Origin: TTA-H9 sp002071415
Lineage (GTDB): Bacteria; Bacteroidota; Bacteroidia; Bacteroidales; TTA-H9
Reading direction: 5' to 3'
Assembly: GCA_035411425.1 (NCBI GenBank)
Contig: DAONSX010000026.1
Coordinates: 1-29,400 of the forward strand
Length of the DNA stretch: 29,400 bases
In this document: piece after piece, positions 1 to 7,897 of the stretch
Numbering within the stretch: position 1 is the first letter of the stretch
Layout of the letters: every line of letters begins with the position of its first letter
Notes under the pieces: generated by a model
What the model was told of the DNA's origin: nothing
Databases searched by the model: none
The model's input: only the letters and a program-made list of their open reading frames with translations
Made by a program: the position numbers and the translations under genes

Positions 1-75
1 TAAGTGGTATATAAAAAATGTTTAGGAACTTTTAGAATTTTGTCGGTTAATAATACTATTTAATATAATTCCCTT

Positions 76-83
76 TAATTTTG
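76..83 (+). promoter_or_regulatory. Bacteroidota-type -7 promoter box for yicC-gmk
   Basis: The octamer TAATTTTG fits the TAnnTTTG -7 consensus of the primary sigma factor of Bacteroidota. It ends 19 bases before the yicC start codon. No convincing -33 TTG element sits at the usual spacing, so the call rests on the -7 box and its position. Confidence 0.5.
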
Positions 84-102
84 CAGATAAAGCTCAAATG
101 AA

Positions 103-981
103 ATGATACAATCCATGACGGGTTTTGGGAAAACTCAGGTTTTGGCCAAGGGAAAAAACATTACCATCGAGGTCCGTTCACTCAATAGCAGGCAAGCTGA
201 TTTAAACTTGAAACTTCCTGTGATATATCGCGAAAAAGAATATGAAATTCGAAATACCGTCATTGATTCTCTCGAAAGAGGGAAAATCGATGTTTCTATC
301 AATGTTGACTTTACTAATTCTTCACATGCAGCTATCCTGAATATGGCCGTGGCTAAAAATTATTTCGATCAGTTAAAAACTCTCGAAAAGGAACTCGGCC
401 TTGATAGAGTTCAAACCGATTATATTGGTATTATTTCGCGAATGCCTGAAGTATTTAGAATGATTGATTCCGAGATAAATCAAGAAGAATGGGATCTTTT
501 GATAGGAGGTCTGAAGGATGCCTTGTGTCAAGTAATTGGCTTTAGAAAGGAAGAAGGTTCGGTTCTTGAAAAAGATATTGGCCAGCGAATTGGATGTATA
601 GAAAAATTGCTTCAAAGCATTCAACCCTACGAGGAGGAACGCATCGATTTGGTGCGCAACAAAATTTTGAAGGAATTGATGGCTTTGCCCATTCAGCCAT
701 CTTATGATAAAAACCGTTTTGAGCAGGAAATGATTTATTGGCTCGAGAAAATTGATTTTACAGAGGAAAAAACCCGTCTTTCCAAGCATCTGCATCATTT
801 TCTTCGAACGCTCGAAGAAGAATCATCACAGGGGAAAAAACTTGGTTTTATTGCCCAGGAGATTGGGCGAGAAATCAATACATTGGGATCGAAGGCCAAT
901 CATGCCGAGATACAGAGAATCGTCATATCTATGAAAGATGAACTCGAAAAGATCAAGGAACAACTTTTAAATGTCTTATGA
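103..981 (+). CDS. yicC: YicC family endoribonuclease
   Basis: This is a 292-residue YicC-family protein of usual length. The family in E. coli has been reported as an endoribonuclease acting in small-RNA turnover; the exact role in Bacteroidota is less clear. It opens with the family hallmark MIQSMTGFGK, which fixes the first ATG as the start. The N-terminal YicC domain covers about residues 1-155, and the C-terminal domain (about 205-292) contains the conserved GKKLGFIAQEIGREINTLGS stretch and a final helix rich in Glu and Lys. Its end overlaps the gmk start by up to 11 bases. The yicC-gmk pair is a common arrangement and suggests co-transcription and translational coupling. Identity is secure; function is by family. 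Confidence 0.95.
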   Translation: MIQSMTGFGKTQVLAKGKNITIEVRSLNSRQADLNLKLPVIYREKEYEIRNTVIDSLERGKIDVSINVDFTNSSHAAILNMAVAKNYFDQLKTLEKELGLDRVQTDYIGIISRMPEVFRMIDSEINQEEWDLLIGGLKDALCQVIGFRKEEGSVLEKDIGQRIGCIEKLLQSIQPYEEERIDLVRNKILKELMALPIQPSYDKNRFEQEMIYWLEKIDFTEEKTRLSKHLHHFLRTLEEESSQGKKLGFIAQEIGREINTLGSKANHAEIQRIVISMKDELEKIKEQLLNVL

Positions 982-1555
982 AGTCATGAACAGGAAGATG
1001 CTGATATTTTCAGCTCCTTCGGGTGGAGGTAAAACGACCATCGTCAAGGCTGTTTTGAAACAATTCCCCGAACTGGCTTTTTCGGTTTCCACCACAAGCC
1101 GGCCACAGCGCCCAAATGAAATCAATGGTGTGGATTATTATTTCATCAGTACTGAAGAATTTCGAAAGAAAATTGCAAACGAGGAATTCATCGAATGGCA
1201 GGAAGTTTATCCCGGAATTTACTATGGAACTCTGAAAAGCGAGTTAGAAAGAATTTGGGCCCTAGGCAAAAATCCTGTGTTCGACATTGATGTGAAAGGA
1301 GCTCTCAATTTGAAGAATATTTTCCAATCAGAATCCTTGACCATTTTTATTCAGCCACCCTCGTTACAGATTTTGGAACAGAGGCTGCGCAACAGGGGCA
1401 CCGAAACCGAAGAATCGCTTGCTCGACGTTTGGGCAAGGCTGCCTACGAGCTTACCTTCGCCACTTACTTCGACGCTGTTATCGTGAACGATCAATTGCA
1501 GCAAGCTATCCAGGAAGCCATTCACCTGGTCGCAGATTTCTTGCATTCCATTTGA
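971..1555 (+). CDS. gmk: Guanylate kinase
   Basis: Guanylate kinase phosphorylates GMP to GDP using ATP in the cytosol, a required step in purine nucleotide synthesis and salvage. The P-loop SAPSGGGKTT lies near residues 14-23. It is followed by the GMP-binding segment with the TTSRPQRPNEINGVDYYF motif and, later, the lid and FDIDVKGA segment. At 194 residues it has the normal length. Two starts are possible: ATG at 971, overlapping yicC, or the internal ATG at 986 that gives MNRKMLIFSAPSG and fits the usual family N-terminus as well. The overlap with yicC implies one transcript. No terminator hairpin was found in the 160 bases before gcvH. Confidence 0.96.
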   Translation: MSYEVMNRKMLIFSAPSGGGKTTIVKAVLKQFPELAFSVSTTSRPQRPNEINGVDYYFISTEEFRKKIANEEFIEWQEVYPGIYYGTLKSELERIWALGKNPVFDIDVKGALNLKNIFQSESLTIFIQPPSLQILEQRLRNRGTETEESLARRLGKAAYELTFATYFDAVIVNDQLQQAIQEAIHLVADFLHSI

Positions 1556-1677
1556 ATCCAAATTTGTTTTTTCTACAGATTACAGAAATTATGTTTATGA
1601 AGTTTTGAACCTTTCATGCTTCTTTATTTGATTTTTGGGAAATTTTATTTCTTGTATCACCACTTGAAAGAAAACTT

Positions 1678-1685
1678 TATATTTG
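1678..1685 (+). promoter_or_regulatory. -7 promoter box for gcvH
   Basis: TATATTTG matches TAnnTTTG exactly. A TTTCTTG stretch at 1648-1654 lies 23 bases upstream and could act as a weak -33 element. The predicted transcription start, near 1692, falls downstream of the first possible in-frame start at 1683, so translation must begin at the ATG at 1716. Confidence 0.55.
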
Positions 1686-1715
1686 CAAGCAAATCGAAAA
1701 TCAAAAAACAATAAA

Positions 1716-2099
1716 ATGAACATATTAGATAACCTAAAGTACACTCGTGATCATGAATGGATTAAGGTGGAAGGCAATTCGGCATGGATAGGTATTTCCG
1801 ATTATGCCCAAAGCCAGATGGGTGATATTGTTTATGTAGAGGTGGAAACTGAGGGTGAAATTCTAAACAAAGGAGAAAGCCTCGGAAGCATCGAAGCAGT
1901 AAAAACTGTCGAAGATATTTATATGCCCGTTTCGGGTGAAATTGTCGAGTTTAATGAAAAACTCATCGAAAAACCCGATTTGTTGAATAAAGACCCTTAT
2001 GGCGAAGGCTGGATCGTAAAAATCACTCTGATTAACCCCAGCGAACTGGATGATCTGCTCGACAGCCAGTCTTATAAGGAATTCATCGAATCTCTCTGA
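1716..2099 (+). CDS. gcvH: Glycine cleavage system H protein
   Basis: GcvH is the lipoyl carrier of the glycine cleavage system. Its lipoamide arm shuttles the aminomethyl group from the P protein to the T protein and is reoxidised by the L protein. The 127-residue product begins MNILDNLKYTRDHEW, the standard family start; an upstream in-frame ATG at 1683 lies inside the promoter box and is not used here. The lipoylated residue is Lys63 in SIEAVKTVEDIYMPVSGE, with the Bacteroidota form of the motif. The C-terminus carries the usual GEGWIVKI segment. It stands alone: gcvT and gcvP are not in the window. A small GTTGAA/TTCAAC hairpin at 2131-2145 may weakly end its transcript. Confidence 0.96.
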   Translation: MNILDNLKYTRDHEWIKVEGNSAWIGISDYAQSQMGDIVYVEVETEGEILNKGESLGSIEAVKTVEDIYMPVSGEIVEFNEKLIEKPDLLNKDPYGEGWIVKITLINPSELDDLLDSQSYKEFIESL

Positions 2100-2263
2100 A
2101 CCAGAGCTTCTTGTTATCCTATTCTATGGGGTTGAATTTTTCAACTCTCATCCTATTATGATCAAAGAAAAAGTGAAAAATTCGAAAATTTTCTTCATTG
2201 AAAAGAAATAGTGAGTAATTTAGCACGTTATTTGTTTAGCAGATAATTTAAAAATTTCGTCTT

Positions 2264-2950
2264 ATGATTGAGAAAAAATCGCCCAAAGCCGACTTAGAAG
2301 AAAAAAGAGGAATTTTTGTAGAAATTGGTCTGGTGATTGCGTTGGGGCTTATTTTAGTTGCCTTCGAATGGAAAACTTATGAGAAAAAGCAAGTTGAAGT
2401 ATTCCAGCGCCAGGCTATAGATATTCCAGAAGAAATGGTCGAAATTACCAAACAGGAAACCCCTCAAGCTGCACCTCCACCACCTCAACAGGTTACGGTT
2501 CTGAATATCGTTGACGATAATGCCAATATCGAAACAGATTTTACCATTGATGCCGAAGCAACGCAAAGTACTGTTGTACAAGAATACATACCTGTACAAA
2601 ATATCAGCAAAGAAGAAGAACATATCGAAGAGCAAGAAATTTTTACAATAGTAGAATCCATGCCCGAATTTCCAGGAGGTGAAGAAGCCCGTACGAGATT
2701 TTTACTCGAAAATATTAAATACCCTCAAATGGCACGTGAATCAGGGATACAGGGAGTGGTTTATGTAACTTTCGTCGTAGAACCCGATGGTAGCATAAGT
2801 AATGTTAGGGTAATCAGAGGTATAGGAGGCGGATGTGATGAAGAAGCTATTCGAGTCGTAAAAATGATGCCAAAATGGATTCCTGGTAATCAAAGAGGAA
2901 AGCCTGTACGTGTACAATTTAACATGCCCATAAAGTTTACCCTGCAATAA
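2264..2950 (+). CDS. TonB family energy transducer
   Basis: TonB links the proton motive force at the inner membrane to TonB-dependent outer-membrane receptors. The 228-residue protein has a short cytoplasmic N-terminus, one membrane span at about residues 17-36, a Pro-rich linker (QAAPPPPQQ near 68-76) and a charged periplasmic region. The C-terminal TonB domain at about 132-228 has the typical Bacteroidota features MPEFPGGEEA, YPQMARESGIQG, and DEEAIRVVKMMPKWIPG. No exbB or exbD lies nearby, so it is one of probably several TonB paralogues in the genome and its partner receptor is unknown. A hairpin terminator follows at 2974. Confidence 0.9.
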   Translation: MIEKKSPKADLEEKRGIFVEIGLVIALGLILVAFEWKTYEKKQVEVFQRQAIDIPEEMVEITKQETPQAAPPPPQQVTVLNIVDDNANIETDFTIDAEATQSTVVQEYIPVQNISKEEEHIEEQEIFTIVESMPEFPGGEEARTRFLLENIKYPQMARESGIQGVVYVTFVVEPDGSISNVRVIRGIGGGCDEEAIRVVKMMPKWIPGNQRGKPVRVQFNMPIKFTLQ

Positions 2951-2973
2951 AATTATTATTCGCATAGTCACCC

Positions 2974-3010
2974 AAAACCGACTCATTATAAAATCAGAGC
3001 CGGTTTTTTT
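2974..3010 (+). terminator. Intrinsic terminator after tonB
   Basis: AAAACCGACTC at 2974-2984 pairs with GAGCCGGTTTT starting at 2997, with one internal A/C mismatch and a 12-base loop. A run of T follows to 3010. It starts 23 bases after the tonB stop. Confidence 0.75.
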
Positions 3011-3420
3011 GTTTGCAATTTGGAAATTTTTTAAAAATATCCCGGCCTTATTCATTCTCGTTCGGCTGTTCGATACATACCTTAAACTATAACATTGCAT
3101 TATACCCCTTACACAACTTTCATTTTTTACACCAACCTCCAAAATGCCCCGCCACACGCAACATCTTTCGCCTTTTTTCACTCACCACCATCTCCCATTC
3201 GCCATGTACTAAGCACCGCGTACCACTTAGTATTCCACGCCTTGTCGAAAATAGAAAATGAAATTTGTTGTTTCAAACCATTATGGATGAAGTCGCCATG
3301 TATATCAATGGTTTCATAAAAAATTGGATATATCGGCGTAAAAAAAAGTGTTAAATAATAAGCTTCTTTTAGTAGCCTGTAAAAGTTTGAAATTTTGAAA
3401 ATATATTGTTAATCAATCAA

Positions 3421-3560
3421 TTGGGGAAAGATGGTTGATATTTCGTCTTAGGATTACAACTTGCTAACACTTACCAATAATTTTCGAATAGAACGGCCAT
3501 ATTGTCTATGCTATGAAAATACCTTGTTTGGGGAGTAAAAAATTGTTGATATTTGGTCTT
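3421..3560 (+). repeat. Imperfect direct repeat upstream of porin operon
   Basis: Two copies of a TTGGGGA...GTTGATATTT(C/G)GTCTT unit are seen at about 3421-3449 and 3528-3560. The core GTTGATATTTsGTCTT differs at one base, and the gap between the GGGGA block and the core differs by a few bases. The copies are about 110 bases apart and 200-300 bases upstream of the porin start. They may be protein-binding sites or the remains of a duplication. Confidence 0.45.
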
Positions 3561-3715
3561 TAAAGTATTGATAATGATTATAACCGTAAATTTGAAAATC
3601 CGATGAAAAGAATATCGTGTTGTTTTTCGGAACCTTTTCTTAAAATTGAAGTTACCTTACATGGAAATATTTTATCGGAATAAGCATTATCTTACTAATA
3701 ATCTGCTATTTTACT

Positions 3716-3723
3716 TAAATTTG
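3716..3723 (+). promoter_or_regulatory. -7 promoter box for porin operon
   Basis: TAAATTTG fits TAnnTTTG exactly and is followed by C, as is common in this phylum. It ends 35 bases before the porin ATG. No clear TTG element was found at the -33 position, which would suit an activated or regulated promoter. Confidence 0.6.
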
Positions 3724-3758
3724 CCATCATGAATCCCTCACTTTAAAAATAAAATCTT

Positions 3759-5126
3759 ATGAACCGAAAACTCTCTTATTTATTTTCTGCCCTTCTCATG
3801 CTTATAGGAATTCCCTTGTGGGCTCAAAAGGAGGCTGACACCATTCGATACAATCAGTATGGTGTTGCTGTAGATCGTATTCCACTGATTGCAGAACGCA
3901 GAGGTGGAGTACTTGTATTCGAAAGTCGTGACCAGAAGCAGAGAATCTGGTTCGATACACGCGTTCAGGTAGATGGCGCTATATTTACCGGTGATACTTA
4001 CAATGAGATAGGGAATGGCACATCGATACGCCGGGCTCGTCTGGCCATGAAAACCGAATTAAACGAGAAATGGTATGGGGAATTAGACCTTGACTTTGCC
4101 AATTCTGAACTCGAACTCAAGGATGCTTACCTAGCATACATTCCTAACGAGCATTGGATAATAAGAACTGGTAACTTCAAGGAAAGCTTTTCGATGGAAT
4201 CTACTACCACCTCTCGCTACTTAACTTTCATGGAAAGGCCAATGGCTGTATCGGCTTTTGCTCCTTCACGTCATATTGGTATGGCGTTGCAATATAATTA
4301 CAATTGGTTACTGGCTATTGGAGGCATCTACTTTCAGGACGTAAGTGATCTGGAAGAACGAACTTATTCGGTCGACAATAACAAGAACCTTGGTATAGAC
4401 GAGGGATATTCCCTTACGGGTAAACTTGTCTTCATGCCCCTTAACAATAAATCTGGCTATGGGATTCATTTAGGCGCATCAACTTCTTACCGTACTCCCA
4501 AAACCGACGCCGAGATTCCGGGGAGTGTTCGTTTCAGTACGCGTTCTCTTACTAGTATCAATCGCAAGAAATATCTCGATACCGATAACATACTCAATGT
4601 GGATTATACATGGCAAAATGGTTTCGAGCTGGCGGCCTACTATCATAATTTCAGGATACAGGGAGAATACCTATTGACTGATGTCCATCGCAAAAATGAT
4701 TTGCCCACCGAAAACTTCAACGGATTTTATGTCATGGGAAGCTGTATGCTTTTTGGAGGTGAATATCGATATAATCAAAGTGATGGCGAGTTTACCCAAC
4801 CTTCGAGAGGAAGGAAATGGGGTGATATAGAACTTGCCCTTCGCTACGATATGTTAGACCTCAACAGTCGCATGGATGGCGTAATGGGCGGAGCTGGCGA
4901 GGGAATTACAGCAGGTATCAATTATCATGTAAATTCCAGCATAAAGGTTATGTTCAACTATGCTTATCTCAATCACGACAGATACGCTAACGGGAAAGGA
5001 AAACTATTCGTAGGACATGATATTTTAGGCAATCTTACAAAAAATCCTTCCGATGTGGTTGAAGCCGAAGGGAAAGCTGGGGAAGATTTTTCGATGTTTT
5101 CCATTCGTTTCGAAATCGATTTTTAA
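3759..5126 (+). CDS. OprO/OprP-family outer membrane porin
   Basis: The 455-residue product has a signal peptide (MNRKLSYLFSALLMLIGIPL, cleavage probably after WAQ at residue 23). The mature part is rich in alternating beta strands with aromatic girdles and resembles the phosphate-selective porin O and P family. Characteristic pieces are SIRRARLAMKTELNEKWYGE, KDAYLAYIP, the RTGNFKESFSMESTTTSRYL segment, the FMERP segment, and a C-terminus ending in FSIRFEIDF, a normal barrel end with terminal Phe. OprP and OprO take up phosphate and polyphosphate, but many Bacteroidota members of this family have unknown substrates. It is first in an operon with the lamin-tail lipoprotein (29-base gap) and two downstream genes. 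Family assignment is firm; substrate is inferred. Confidence 0.85.
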   Translation: MNRKLSYLFSALLMLIGIPLWAQKEADTIRYNQYGVAVDRIPLIAERRGGVLVFESRDQKQRIWFDTRVQVDGAIFTGDTYNEIGNGTSIRRARLAMKTELNEKWYGELDLDFANSELELKDAYLAYIPNEHWIIRTGNFKESFSMESTTTSRYLTFMERPMAVSAFAPSRHIGMALQYNYNWLLAIGGIYFQDVSDLEERTYSVDNNKNLGIDEGYSLTGKLVFMPLNNKSGYGIHLGASTSYRTPKTDAEIPGSVRFSTRSLTSINRKKYLDTDNILNVDYTWQNGFELAAYYHNFRIQGEYLLTDVHRKNDLPTENFNGFYVMGSCMLFGGEYRYNQSDGEFTQPSRGRKWGDIELALRYDMLDLNSRMDGVMGGAGEGITAGINYHVNSSIKVMFNYAYLNHDRYANGKGKLFVGHDILGNLTKNPSDVVEAEGKAGEDFSMFSIRFEIDF

Positions 5127-5155
5127 TTGTTCAACTCTCTTAACCTTTTTGAAAT

Positions 5156-7225
5156 ATGAAAAGAACATGCTTTTTAATTTTAATGGCAGCATTGGTGGGA
5201 TTTATACAAGGCTGCGTAAAAGATGAGGTATTTCAAGGCCCTCCTAAAATCAAATCGGTTGCTCTCAATCCAGTTTCACCTGGTGAAGGACAGGTGGTTA
5301 CCGTCATGGCCAAAGTTACCGACGACGCTGGAGTTAAATCGGTCAATCTTTATTATAAAACCACTGCCGATTTTACAAAAGTTGCCATGCAGGCTGATAC
5401 AGCAAATTTCTACAAGGGCCAGATACCGGGACAAAACAAGGATATTACGGTTTCCTATTATATTGAAGCTGAAAACATCAATGGCATGAAGTCGTATTAT
5501 CCTTCGAGTGCACCTCAAATGCCAGCTTCGTATAAAGTAGGTGCACCGGCTATATTTATTCTTATCAACGAGATATATACTCGTGGAGTACCTGAAGATC
5601 CCGATTGGGTGGAGATCTACAATAATTCTGATGTTCAGATGGATATTAGTGGATATTTGATTTATGATGCAGGCGGTCAGTCGGGAGCCAAACCCAAGAA
5701 GGCTTTTCCCGAAGGTTCTGTCATTCCGGCTCATGGTTTTTTGGTAATTGTTGTGGATGATGCATCCGAGAGTGGTTTTGGCCTAAGTAGCGGAGGCGAA
5801 GAAATATGGCTCGAAAACAATAAAGGAGCCATCATCGACGACGTAACCTTCCCAGCTTTAGAACCCACTCAAAGCTATGGACGTTTCCCAGATGGCAGCC
5901 CCAACTGGCAGATACTCAGTACTATTACCAAAGGAACCTCAAACTCACCAGGTATTGGACCGGTAGCGAATCTAAAAATCAATGAGATTTATTCTACGGG
6001 TGATGCCACTACTCCCGATTGGGTCGAAATTTTCAATGCCGGCAATCAATCTGTTGACCTTAGTGGATGGAAAATTTATGATAATGGCGGCCAAACAGGT
6101 ACGAAACCCAAAAAGGAGTTTCCTGTAGGCACAAGTATTCCTGCGGGAGGATTTTTTGTAATTACGGTGGACGATGGCTCTGCCAGTGGTTTTGGACTGA
6201 GCAGCAATGGAGAAGAAATTTGGCTCGAAAAACCCGATGAAACCATAGGCGATGATGTAACTTTCCCGGCTCTCGAAACCGGACAATCTTATGGACGATA
6301 TCCCGATGGGAGCGATAACTTCCAGGTATTTTATGTGGTTACTCCCGGAACAGCCAACGATAATTCTCTTCCTCCAGCAGCAGTAGTATTGAAAATTAAT
6401 GAAATATATTCACGTGGGGATGCTATAAGCCCCGATTGGATTGAAATTTATAATGCTGGAACTGAAACCGTCGATTTGACTGGCTGGAAAATTTACGATA
6501 ATGGAGGTCAGGCTGGGACCAAACCCAAGAAGGAATTTCCATCGGGAGCAACTATTGATGCTGGTGGATTTTATGTAATTATAGTGGATGATACGGCTAC
6601 CAGTGGCTTTGGCTTAAGCAGTAGCGGAGAAACGGTGTGGCTCGAAAAACCAAATGGCACTGTGGCGGATGAAGTAGTCTTCCCAGCCCTTGAAGTAGGT
6701 CAATCGTATGGCCGATATCCTGATGGAAGCGATAATCTTCAGGTTTTGTACGTAATAACACCTGGGGCCCCAAATGATAATTCCACTCCTCCGGCTTCTG
6801 TGATTCTGAAAATCAATGAGATATTTTCGAGAGGTGATGATACGAATCCCGATTGGATCGAAATTTACAATGCAGCAACTCAGGATGTAGATCTTACGGG
6901 TTGGAAAATATACGATAATGGCGGACAGGCGGGAACGAAACCCAAGAAAGAATTTCCTGCGGGCGAAGTTATACCTGCGAATGGGTTTTATGTAATTATA
7001 ACAGATGATGCTGCTGCAAGTGCTTTTGGCCTGAGCAGCAATGGCGAAACTGTATGGCTCGAAAATCCCGAAGGAACGGTGGTAGACGAAGTTACTTTTC
7101 CAGCACTCGATGTAACTCAATCGTATGGCAGAAAACCTGATGGCAGCGATAATTTCTTCATCTTTACCGAAATTACTCGTGGCAGCTCGAATAACAATGC
7201 ATCAACATTGCCAAAACGTAAATAA
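5156..7225 (+). CDS. Surface lipoprotein with four tandem lamin-tail domains
   Basis: The 689-residue protein starts with a signal peptide ending in GFIQGC, so Cys20 is the probable lipidation site. Residues about 30-130 form an Ig-like beta region with KVTDDAGVKSVNLYYK and VSYYIEAENING. Four lamin-tail (LTD) repeats then begin at residues 136, 273, 412 and 551, a period of 137-139 residues. Each has (L/I)xINEI(Y/F), DPDW(V/I)EI(Y/F)N or a variant, GWKIYDNGGQ, GTKPKKEFP, SGFGLSS, G(E)xxWLE and QSYGR(Y)PDGS. Bacterial LTD proteins are secreted or surface-attached, often with phosphoesterases, nucleases or CotH kinases. Here no enzyme domain is fused, so a binding or scaffold role outside the cell is likely. 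It follows the porin and precedes the unknown 213-residue protein by 27 bases. Confidence 0.88.
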   Translation: MKRTCFLILMAALVGFIQGCVKDEVFQGPPKIKSVALNPVSPGEGQVVTVMAKVTDDAGVKSVNLYYKTTADFTKVAMQADTANFYKGQIPGQNKDITVSYYIEAENINGMKSYYPSSAPQMPASYKVGAPAIFILINEIYTRGVPEDPDWVEIYNNSDVQMDISGYLIYDAGGQSGAKPKKAFPEGSVIPAHGFLVIVVDDASESGFGLSSGGEEIWLENNKGAIIDDVTFPALEPTQSYGRFPDGSPNWQILSTITKGTSNSPGIGPVANLKINEIYSTGDATTPDWVEIFNAGNQSVDLSGWKIYDNGGQTGTKPKKEFPVGTSIPAGGFFVITVDDGSASGFGLSSNGEEIWLEKPDETIGDDVTFPALETGQSYGRYPDGSDNFQVFYVVTPGTANDNSLPPAAVVLKINEIYSRGDAISPDWIEIYNAGTETVDLTGWKIYDNGGQAGTKPKKEFPSGATIDAGGFYVIIVDDTATSGFGLSSSGETVWLEKPNGTVADEVVFPALEVGQSYGRYPDGSDNLQVLYVITPGAPNDNSTPPASVILKINEIFSRGDDTNPDWIEIYNAATQDVDLTGWKIYDNGGQAGTKPKKEFPAGEVIPANGFYVIITDDAAASAFGLSSNGETVWLENPEGTVVDEVTFPALDVTQSYGRKPDGSDNFFIFTEITRGSSNNNASTLPKRK
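5561..7200 (+). repeat. Four-copy tandem repeat encoding LTD domains
   Basis: Four in-frame units start at 5561, 5972, 6389 and 6806 (periods 411, 417 and 417 bases). Units 2-4 are more alike at protein level than unit 1, which suggests recent internal duplication. Codons differ between units at many third positions, so protein sequence is more conserved than DNA. Confidence 0.85.
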
Positions 7226-7252
7226 TAAACTAACCGACTAAAATGAATTTCT

Positions 7253-7894
7253 ATGGCTGAAAACCTCGAAATCGGAAAAATATCCAAACCAAGATTTGAA
7301 TTCCGCAGTTTTGGTCAAAACTTCGATAATGCTGCATTTCGCATGTCGCGTCTGTCGGTACCCGTTCCCGAAAATGTTTGGGAACGACACTCCGACGAAA
7401 TCTACATCATTTCCCGCACCAACGATGTGAACAATACCAAGATCCGCGATGGAAAAATGGATATCAAGACTCTGGTAAATATTTCGCATGGACTCGAACA
7501 ATGGAATCCACTTATGAAAGGCGAGTTTCCTATGAAAACTTCATCACTTCTTTCGGAGGTCTTCATGTCTTTTCAGCTCCCTTTGCCTAATCTTAACAAA
7601 GAAGAATATACTTTCGACGAATTTTTGCAAATCGTTTACCAACATCCTGATTTAGGTGCAGTACGCGTGCATAAACAACGTTTCGGTTATATGGTGAACA
7701 ATACGATTTGCGAATATGCCGTTGTACTCATCAACGGGGCAAGAGTCGTAAGCGTAAGTTCCGAATCCACCGAAATAGACGATATCTTGAAAACCATTAG
7801 CGATTTAAAACTCGAAGGTGTTGAAAATATCAATTATCTTCAAGCTATCAAACGGGTAATAGGAATGATTCATAAACCCCTTGCAAACGAATAA
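7253..7894 (+). CDS. Uncharacterised protein, possible divergent CYTH-like fold
   Basis: I do not recognise a named family for this 213-residue protein. It has no signal peptide or membrane segment. Its residue pattern resembles a CYTH/triphosphate-tunnel protein: RFEFRSFG at 14-21 near the N-terminus, then NTKIRDGKMDIK at 61-72 as a possible charged beta hairpin, KQRFGY at 141-146, CEYAVVL at 153-159, VSVSSES at 166-172, and a C-terminal helical stretch. This is a by-eye comparison and is weak alone. Its stop is only three bases before the start of the clear CYTH gene, so the two proteins are made together and may form a pair. The start ATG at 7253 follows the lamin-tail gene by 27 bases. 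Confidence 0.65.
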   Translation: MAENLEIGKISKPRFEFRSFGQNFDNAAFRMSRLSVPVPENVWERHSDEIYIISRTNDVNNTKIRDGKMDIKTLVNISHGLEQWNPLMKGEFPMKTSSLLSEVFMSFQLPLPNLNKEEYTFDEFLQIVYQHPDLGAVRVHKQRFGYMVNNTICEYAVVLINGARVVSVSSESTEIDDILKTISDLKLEGVENINYLQAIKRVIGMIHKPLANE

Positions 7895-7897
7895 ATT

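Larger units (their letters stand above)
3011..3758. other. Long intergenic region with C-rich block
   Basis: No convincing gene was found in these 748 bases. Open frames on both strands have no recognisable domain and atypical composition. The section at about 3091-3210 is strikingly poor in G and rich in C on the plus strand, unlike the flanking genes. A short inverted repeat, AAACCATT at 3275-3282 and AATGGTTT at 3307-3314, lies after it. The later AT-rich half (about 3340-3758) looks like regulatory DNA for the porin operon and contains an imperfect direct repeat and a good -7 box. Confidence 0.5.

Noticed and set aside
2741..3181. Minus-strand open frame of 146 codons
   Set aside because: It runs antisense through the TonB C-terminal domain and its terminator, and has no recognisable domain.
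3013..3319. Plus-strand open frames of 74-82 codons after tonB
   Set aside because: Composition is atypical, no domain or conserved start is seen, and the two frames overlap each other in the C-rich block.
6614..7120. Antisense open frames within the lamin-tail gene
   Set aside because: They mirror the repeated domains of the real gene on the other strand and encode low-complexity, Ile/Arg-rich products without known features.
5561..7200. The evenly spaced repeats as a CRISPR or satellite array
   Set aside because: The units are in frame, 411-417 bases long and encode lamin-tail domains, so they are protein repeats.
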